From JBELHO01 sp042091375 (GTDB lineage: Bacteria > Pseudomonadota > Gammaproteobacteria > Enterobacterales > Alteromonadaceae), in assembly GCA_042091375.1 (NCBI GenBank), contig JBELHO010000042.1, forward strand, positions 1 through 27,857: DNA of 27,857 nucleotides, written 5' to 3'. A program made the translations under genes and the position numbers. The notes beneath the pieces are model-generated. The model did not search any database. It saw only the letters and a list, made by a program, of their open reading frames with translations, and was not told the DNA's origin. Positions 22,378-27,857 of the stretch are shown piece after piece (the stretch's first letter is position 1; every line of letters begins with the position of its first letter).

Positions 22378-24015
22378 ATGAATACATGGTTTAAATCGGG
22401 CTCTCCTTGGATTTGGTTATCTGCTGGCGGTGTGAGTCTCAGTCTTATTTCAGTGTTGGGCTTATTGTGGTTAATTGCTTCCAGAGGCCTTTCATACTTT
22501 TGGCCGGCTGAAATTTACCAGTTTGATCTCGTTAATGAGCAAGGTAAAACATATCAAGTTATCGGCGAAATTTATGATCGAGAGCGTATCCCAGCTGAGC
22601 AGTTAGCCCATTTAGATATTGGTTTGACAGAGGATCAAGACTCTGTTGAACGATATTTAGTGAAAACGGGTAATCGCGAGTTAGTGAGTTTAGATTTTCG
22701 TTGGTTGTTAGAACCGCAAATCACACAAAGGCACACGCCAGAGAATATTGCTGTCATTGAGCGTCGAACCAATGGCAATTTTTACGGTTACATTGAAGCT
22801 TTGTTTATTGATGGACAGCAAGTCGCTTTGGATAAATTACCCGAGTTAATCAATCGCGCTGAAGCTTTCCAAGAACAAATAACTGATTTACAAAAAGTAG
22901 ATATTGGTGCAGTCAACTATCAAATTGAGCGATTGCGTTTGCAAGAGCGCAAATACAAGCTAAACGGTGAACTGACAACACAAAAAAACAATGAAATTGA
23001 AGGCGAAATTAAAACATTAAATCAACAGTATGAGCAATTAGAATCGAGGCTGTTGGCTATTCGTAAGAAAGTGTCACGCGATAGTATTAATGTCCGAGCA
23101 ATGGATGGTCGAGTTGTTACTATTAATTTAGACAATATTCTGAGGATATCATTTAATAATAAAATGTCGTTGGGCGAAAAAACCATGGTGTTTTTTAGTC
23201 AAATAGGTGCCTTTTTGATCGATGATCCACGAGAAGCTAATACCGAAGGTGGTGTTTTTCCGGCTATATTTGGCACCGTATTAATGGTACTTTTAATGAC
23301 AGTGATCGTCTCGCCATTAGGCGTGGTTGCGGCTATTTATCTGCATGAATACGCAGGGAAAAATGCATTAACAAAACTGTTGCGGATCGCGGTAATTAAT
23401 CTTGCAGGGGTGCCGTCTATTGTTTATGGTGTTTTTGGTCTTGGTTTTTTTGTTTATATGGTTGGTGGTAGCATAGACCAACTGTTTTACCCTGAAACCT
23501 TGCCCAGTCCAACCTTTGGAACCCCCGGTGTGTTGTGGTCAGCAATTACCCTAGCAATATTAACTTTGCCTGTTGTGATCGTGTCTACTGAAGAGGGCTT
23601 AGCACGTATTCCTTCAGCAATGAGATATGGAAGCTTAGCTTTGGGGGCGACTAGAGCAGAAACCCTTTGGCGTATTATATTACCTATTGCCAGCCCAGCT
23701 ATTATGACAGGAATTATTCTTGCTATTGCTCGTGCAGCAGGAGAAGTTGCCCCTTTGATGTTAGTAGGGGTAGTTAAAATGGCCCCTAATTTACCATTAG
23801 ACGGCAATTTTCCTTTTCTTCACCTAGACAGGAAGTTTATGCACTTGGGTTTTCATATATACGACGTTGGTTTCCAAAGCCCTAATGTTGAAGCAGCAAG
23901 ACCTTTAGTCTATGCAACAGCATTACTGTTAGTCACCATTATAGTCACTTTAAATATGACAGCAGTGACGATACGCAACCGATTGCGTGAGCGCTATCGC
24001 ATGCTTGAAAATTAA
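22378..24015 (+). CDS. pstA: Phosphate ABC transporter permease PstA, long form with coiled coil
   Basis: Second permease subunit of the Pst importer, starting 17 bases after pstC with AGGAA at good spacing. At 545 residues it is much longer than E. coli PstA (296). TM1 is about 16-34, then a hydrophilic region that includes a clear coiled coil (about 165-232: IERLRLQERKYKL, then EIEGEIKTLNQQYEQLESRL), then the permease domain from about 296 with the EAA loop GSLALGATRAETLWRIILPIASPA and ARAAGEVAPLMLVG. The extra region is probably periplasmic and may pair with the large insert of PstC. Both subunits being enlarged together supports joint evolution. Confidence 0.93.
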   Translation: MNTWFKSGSPWIWLSAGGVSLSLISVLGLLWLIASRGLSYFWPAEIYQFDLVNEQGKTYQVIGEIYDRERIPAEQLAHLDIGLTEDQDSVERYLVKTGNRELVSLDFRWLLEPQITQRHTPENIAVIERRTNGNFYGYIEALFIDGQQVALDKLPELINRAEAFQEQITDLQKVDIGAVNYQIERLRLQERKYKLNGELTTQKNNEIEGEIKTLNQQYEQLESRLLAIRKKVSRDSINVRAMDGRVVTINLDNILRISFNNKMSLGEKTMVFFSQIGAFLIDDPREANTEGGVFPAIFGTVLMVLLMTVIVSPLGVVAAIYLHEYAGKNALTKLLRIAVINLAGVPSIVYGVFGLGFFVYMVGGSIDQLFYPETLPSPTFGTPGVLWSAITLAILTLPVVIVSTEEGLARIPSAMRYGSLALGATRAETLWRIILPIASPAIMTGIILAIARAAGEVAPLMLVGVVKMAPNLPLDGNFPFLHLDRKFMHLGFHIYDVGFQSPNVEAARPLVYATALLLVTIIVTLNMTAVTIRNRLRERYRMLEN

Positions 24016-24074
24016 TTTTTAATCAACAATCGAACATAGAAATAGAACATGGTAATTCAGATAAAGAGCAGATT

Positions 24075-24899
24075 ATGATCACAGTAAGCCCGACAAATTT
24101 TACAGATAGTAGTACCAAATTAGATTTAATAAATTTGTCAGAAGAACAAAAAGCATTAGACATTAATAATTTAAGTTTATACTACGGTGAAAAACAGGCT
24201 TTACAAAATATCACAATGGCTATTCCCAAAGGGCAAGTGACTGCTTTTATAGGCCCCAGTGGATGTGGTAAGTCGACCTTGTTGCGCTGTATTAACCGAA
24301 TGAACGATCTAGTGGATAATTGTACTATTACTGGTGATATCAATCTTCACGGTGAAAACATTTACCAACGCCATGTTGATGTTGCTGCTTTGCGTCGTAA
24401 AGTAGGTATGGTTTTCCAAAGACCAAATCCGTTTCCTAAAAGCATTTATGAGAATGTCGTGTATGGTTTGCGAATTGGTGGTGAAAATAATCGACGAGTA
24501 TTAGATCGAGCCCTAGAAACAGCATTAAAAAGTGCAGCTTTATGGGATGAAGTTAAAGATCGCTTGCACGAGAGTGCCCTAGGTCTTTCTGGTGGTCAAC
24601 AGCAGCGTTTGGTGATCGCCCGTGCCATTGCGATAAAACCTGAAGTACTACTCTTAGATGAACCTACTTCTGCTTTGGATCCAATTTCGACTCTTACTAT
24701 AGAAGAACTGATAAACGATTTAAAAAAGCAATTTACCGTCGTCATAGTGACTCACAATATGCAACAAGCAGCGAGAGTGTCAGATCAAACTGCATTTATG
24801 TATATGGGTGACTTAATCGAGTACAACGATACAAATACGTTATTTACTACGCCAATGAAGAAGAAAACTGAAGATTATATCACTGGCCGGTATGGGTAA
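24075..24899 (+). CDS. pstB: Phosphate ABC transporter ATPase PstB
   Basis: ATP-hydrolysing subunit on the cytoplasmic face of the Pst importer; its state is also sensed by PhoU/PhoR. Walker A GPSGCGKST at 60-68, Q-loop in VFQRPNPFPKSIYENV, signature LSGGQQQR from 171, Walker B VLLLDEPTSALD (Asp195, Glu196) and the switch His in VTHNMQQA. Ends with TEDYITGRYG, the usual PstB C-terminus. The 274 residues include an N-terminal extension of about 25 residues compared with E. coli PstB (257). It lies 59 bases after pstA and 26 before phoU in the same operon. Confidence 0.97.
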   Translation: MITVSPTNFTDSSTKLDLINLSEEQKALDINNLSLYYGEKQALQNITMAIPKGQVTAFIGPSGCGKSTLLRCINRMNDLVDNCTITGDINLHGENIYQRHVDVAALRRKVGMVFQRPNPFPKSIYENVVYGLRIGGENNRRVLDRALETALKSAALWDEVKDRLHESALGLSGGQQQRLVIARAIAIKPEVLLLDEPTSALDPISTLTIEELINDLKKQFTVVIVTHNMQQAARVSDQTAFMYMGDLIEYNDTNTLFTTPMKKKTEDYITGRYG

Positions 24900-24925
24900 A
24901 ATCAACGATTATTTAAGGAAAAACA

Positions 24926-25627
24926 ATGGATAATTTAAATATGGGGCGCCATATATCCGGGCAATTTAACGAAGATTTAAATCGTGTCATGAACCAGGTT
25001 ATGCACATGGGTGGATTAGTTGAAAAGCAACTTAGTGATGCATTAGAGGCCGTAAATGAAAACGATCAAGAGTTAGCTAAAAAAATCAACAATAATGACT
25101 ATAAAATCAATAGTATGGAAGTCAGTATTGACGATGAATGCACTCGTATTATTGCCAAGCGACAGCCAGCGGCAGGCGATTTACGTTTAATTATGGCCAT
25201 TATCAAAACGATCACAGATTTAGAACGCATCGGTGATGAAGTTGAAAAAATTGCGCAAGTAGCATTAACTAGCATAGACAAAGATCAAAGTGACTTGTTG
25301 TACAACCTTGATAATTTGGGGCGTAGGGTACTAGAGTTTTTGCAAGTAACGCTCGATGCATTCACTCGTATGGATGTTGAGAGTGCAATAAAGATCCACA
25401 AAAGTGATGAAAAAGTTAACCGTGAATACGAAGCATTGATGCGTCAATTGTTAACCTACATGATGGAAGAGCCAAGGACGATACCGCAAGTGATTAATGT
25501 GATTTGGTCAGCAAGAGCATTAGAGCGTATTGGTGATCGCTGTCAAAATATTTGTGAGTACATCATATATTTTGTTAAAGGAAAGAATGTAAGACATATT
25601 TCTGCTCAAGATTTAGATAGACTGTAG
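24926..25627 (+). CDS. phoU: Phosphate signalling protein PhoU
   Basis: Peripheral negative regulator that links the Pst transporter to PhoR and keeps PhoB unphosphorylated when phosphate is plentiful. A 233-residue all-helical protein made of two PhoU repeats, with the metal-binding motifs in DLRLIMAIIKTITDLERIGDEVEKIA and the second-half ALERIGDRCQNICEYIIYFVKG. Length and start (HISGQFNEDLNRV) fit the family (241 in E. coli). AAGGA stands before the ATG. Last gene of the pstCAB-phoU operon. Confidence 0.97.
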   Translation: MDNLNMGRHISGQFNEDLNRVMNQVMHMGGLVEKQLSDALEAVNENDQELAKKINNNDYKINSMEVSIDDECTRIIAKRQPAAGDLRLIMAIIKTITDLERIGDEVEKIAQVALTSIDKDQSDLLYNLDNLGRRVLEFLQVTLDAFTRMDVESAIKIHKSDEKVNREYEALMRQLLTYMMEEPRTIPQVINVIWSARALERIGDRCQNICEYIIYFVKGKNVRHISAQDLDRL

Positions 25628-25954
25628 AACATATTAAAAACATCATTCATTTTTTTGCTTAAAAAATGATGGTTATGTACAGAGAAAAATTAGTTTATAA
25701 AAATGTTCAACATAATTTTTAATGTTTTATTTTTGCTAATGATGGTCTTATATTTGACTGATAAATCAAAATTAAATTTTGATATAAATGGCTATTTGCA
25801 GGCAAAATTTAAAGATTAAATTTACATTTAATATGAATTTTTTTTTTTTATTTTTTCTTTGAAAATTTCAAGGAAAAATTAACTTGATATTCAATTAAAA
25901 TGGTTTAATATCGCGGCGTTGATTAATAAAGAGTATAGGCTCTGGAAATAAGTT
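25628..25954. other. Intergenic region phoU to DUF47 gene
   Basis: Very AT-rich and without a gene. CATCATT (25641-25647) and AATGATG (25665-25671) can form a hairpin with T and A runs inside, a weak terminator candidate for the pst operon. A second stem, TTTTTCTTTG (25852-25861) with CAAGGAAAAA (25869-25878), stands about 75 bases before the DUF47 ATG. No Pho box is visible. Confidence 0.5.
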
Positions 25955-26635
25955 ATGGTGAGAAACTCTATATTAGATGTATTTGCTAAATCTCCCTTAA
26001 AACCACTAGAAAAGCACATTCAATTGGTGATTAAATGTTGTGAACACTTATTGCCATTTTTTGAGGCATGCTTTGAAAACGACTGGGATACAGCAGGAAA
26101 AACAAGAACTAAGCTATCGAAATATGAACAAGATGCTGATGACCTTAAACGGCAGCTGCGATTAGAGCTGCCCAGTGGTTTATTTATGCCAGTTGATCGT
26201 ACAGACTTACTTGAATTACTGAGTCAACAAGACAAAATTGCCAATAAAGCTAAGGATATTGCCGGTCGTATCTACGGTCGTAAACTACAAATACCCGTTA
26301 GCTTACAATCAGCGTTTACAGAATTTGTGTCTCGTAATCTTGATGCTGCTAAGAAGGCCTCTGATGCGATCAATGAACTTGACGATTTATTGGAGACAGG
26401 CTTTCGTGGTCGCGAAGTCGAGTTAGTTGAAAAAATGATCAGTCAACTGGACAAAATTGAAGACGATACCGATAGAATGCAAGTCGATTTGCGCAAAGAT
26501 TTAATGAAGTTAGAAAATACTCTCAATCCTATTGATGTGATGTTCTTGTATCAAATCATTGAGTGGATTGGTGATTTGGCTGATTTATCTGAAAGAGTTG
26601 GTTCCCGTTTAGAAATCTTATTAGCGAGAAAATAG
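25955..26635 (+). CDS. DUF47 (PhoU-like) protein, probable Pit partner
   Basis: A 226-residue helical cytoplasmic protein of the DUF47/TIGR00153 family, distantly related to PhoU. It opens NSILDVFAKSPLKPLEKHI and contains DDLKRQLRLELPSGLFMPVDRTDLLELLSQQDKIANKAKDI and, near the C-terminus, FLYQIIEWIGDLADLSERVGSRLEILLARK, typical of the family. GGAA precedes the ATG by about 9 bases. The pit gene starts 8 bases after the stop, and this gene pair is widespread. DUF47 proteins next to Pit are thought to regulate the permease, as PhoU does for Pst. The exact mechanism is not visible here. Confidence 0.9.
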   Translation: MVRNSILDVFAKSPLKPLEKHIQLVIKCCEHLLPFFEACFENDWDTAGKTRTKLSKYEQDADDLKRQLRLELPSGLFMPVDRTDLLELLSQQDKIANKAKDIAGRIYGRKLQIPVSLQSAFTEFVSRNLDAAKKASDAINELDDLLETGFRGREVELVEKMISQLDKIEDDTDRMQVDLRKDLMKLENTLNPIDVMFLYQIIEWIGDLADLSERVGSRLEILLARK

Positions 26636-26643
26636 AGAAGATT

Positions 26644-27857
26644 ATGGAAATTTTATTATCACATGGTTCAGTCTTGATCATGATGGCCGCATTGGTGGGT
26701 TTTTTCATGGCATGGGGCATTGGTGCCAATGATGTTGCTAATGCGATGGGCACCTCTGTTGGTTCTAAAGCATTAACTATTAAACAAGCCATTCTTATAG
26801 CAATGGTATTTGAATTTGCCGGTGCTTATCTAGCGGGTGGTGAAGTTACATCTACAATTCGCAAAGGTATTATAGATGCAAGCTACTTCGTTGACACACC
26901 TGAACTCCTAGTTTTTGGTATGATTTCAGCACTACTAGCCGCGGCAACTTGGTTAATCATTGCCTCCATGATGGGCTGGCCAGTATCAACAACCCATTCA
27001 ATTGTTGGGGCTATTGTCGGTTTTGCCGCCATTGGTGTTAATGTAGATTCTGTAGTTTGGGCTGAGGTAGTTGAGATAGTTGGTAGTTGGGTGATCACTC
27101 CCCTTATTTCAGGAATAATAGCTTTTATTATTTTCAACAGTGCTCAAACACTGATATTTAATACTGACAAACCTTTGAAGCAAGCCAAGCGTTATGTGCC
27201 TTTTTATATGTTTTTAGCAGGATTTGTTTTATCTTTAGTGACCATAAAAAAGGGATTAAAACACATAGGTTTAGAAAGCCTTGATGTGGGCTTTACCGTA
27301 CTGGATCTAAAATCTTCTGGGGGTTATTACCTAGCGATATTTATTGCTTTATTGGTAGCTCTGATAGGTAAAGCTTTCATCACTAAGCTTAATTTTGATA
27401 AAAATGCCAATAAATCTACTCAATATGACAACGTCGAGAAAGTATTCGCAATACTTATGGTAGTGACGGCATGTTGTATGGCATTCGCCCACGGTTCAAA
27501 TGATGTTGCCAATGCGATAGGACCTCTGGCAGCTGTTGTGAGTATAGTCGAGAATGGTGGTGAAATTGCGAAAAAGTCTGCTCTTGCATGGTGGATCTTA
27601 CCCCTTGGTGGTTTTGGTATAGTTGCTGGTCTTGCAATATTTGGTCACAGAGTTATTGCTACCATAGGTAAGGGGATCACACATTTAACACCAAGTCGTG
27701 GATTCGCTGCAGAACTAGCTGCGGCATGCACTGTGGTAATTGCTTCTGGAGCTGGTTTACCTATTTCCACTACACAAACTCTAGTAGGGGCTGTATTAGG
27801 TGTTGGCATGGCGCGAGGTATTGCAGCGATTAACTTGGGTGTGGTAAGAAATATTGT
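26644..27857 (+). CDS. Low-affinity inorganic phosphate transporter Pit (3' end cut by window)
   Basis: PiT-family membrane permease that imports phosphate, usually as a metal-phosphate complex, driven by the proton gradient. The frame opens at ATG 26644 and stays open through 404 codons to the window edge. The two inverted PiT signature repeats are present: GANDVANAMGTSVGSKALT near residue 27, and AHGSNDVANAIGPLAAVV in the second half; PVSTTHSIVGAIVG and PISTTQTLVGAVLG are the matching paired motifs. About ten hydrophobic segments are seen, with a hydrophilic loop around 255-265. Only a short C-terminal piece should be missing. It is in operon with the DUF47 gene and without a Pho box, as expected of a constitutive low-affinity system. 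Confidence 0.94.
   Translation, partial: MEILLSHGSVLIMMAALVGFFMAWGIGANDVANAMGTSVGSKALTIKQAILIAMVFEFAGAYLAGGEVTSTIRKGIIDASYFVDTPELLVFGMISALLAAATWLIIASMMGWPVSTTHSIVGAIVGFAAIGVNVDSVVWAEVVEIVGSWVITPLISGIIAFIIFNSAQTLIFNTDKPLKQAKRYVPFYMFLAGFVLSLVTIKKGLKHIGLESLDVGFTVLDLKSSGGYYLAIFIALLVALIGKAFITKLNFDKNANKSTQYDNVEKVFAILMVVTACCMAFAHGSNDVANAIGPLAAVVSIVENGGEIAKKSALAWWILPLGGFGIVAGLAIFGHRVIATIGKGITHLTPSRGFAAELAAACTVVIASGAGLPISTTQTLVGAVLGVGMARGIAAINLGVVRNI

Overview
The window looks like a chromosomal draft contig from an AT-rich marine gammaproteobacterium of the Alteromonadales, probably Alteromonadaceae close to Glaciecola or Paraglaciecola. This is inferred from the protein families, the gene combination and the low GC content; no search was run. 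A block of exactly 100 Ns (3810-3909) marks an unresolved assembly gap.

Region 1 (1-5340) is accessory. It holds a bacteriocin-like island: three short genes that share an almost identical double-glycine leader (RELSVNEMEQVNGG type) but have unrelated cores, small two-helix membrane proteins next to them that could be immunity proteins, and one C39-peptidase ABC exporter (1335-3506) of the kind that cuts at Gly-Gly and exports the core. Peptide 1 is Gly/Ala-rich and colicin V-like, but its usual ATG is replaced by ATT. Peptide 2 and its small partner are frameshifted. Peptide 3 is a 51-residue precursor with a very cationic core carrying two cysteines. No membrane-fusion partner gene is visible. 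The surroundings are full of short tandem and inverted repeats, including a 19-bp perfect hairpin.

Region 2 (5405-9114) holds an HDOD signalling protein, then rdgC and a large sensor histidine kinase on the minus strand.

Region 3 (9270-13960) starts the phosphate-starvation locus: a broken outer-membrane porin gene, phoB, phoR and pstS. Region 4 (13983-19931) is a mostly housekeeping insert: a GcvR-like ACT protein, a PilZ protein and ettA on the minus strand, selO and a small P-loop kinase on the plus strand, and a CBS-pair protein on the minus strand. Region 5 (20040-27857) resumes phosphate transport with pstC-pstA-pstB-phoU, followed by a DUF47 (PhoU-like) gene and a pit phosphate permease cut off by the window end.

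The porin, phoB, pstS and pstC are each preceded by a recognisable Pho box. For phoB, pstS and pstC a -10-like hexamer begins ten bases after the box. PhoR and PhoB would therefore control periplasmic phosphate capture (PstS), import (PstCAB), signalling (PhoU) and formerly an outer-membrane pore, while Pit with its DUF47 partner gives a second uptake route with no visible Pho box.
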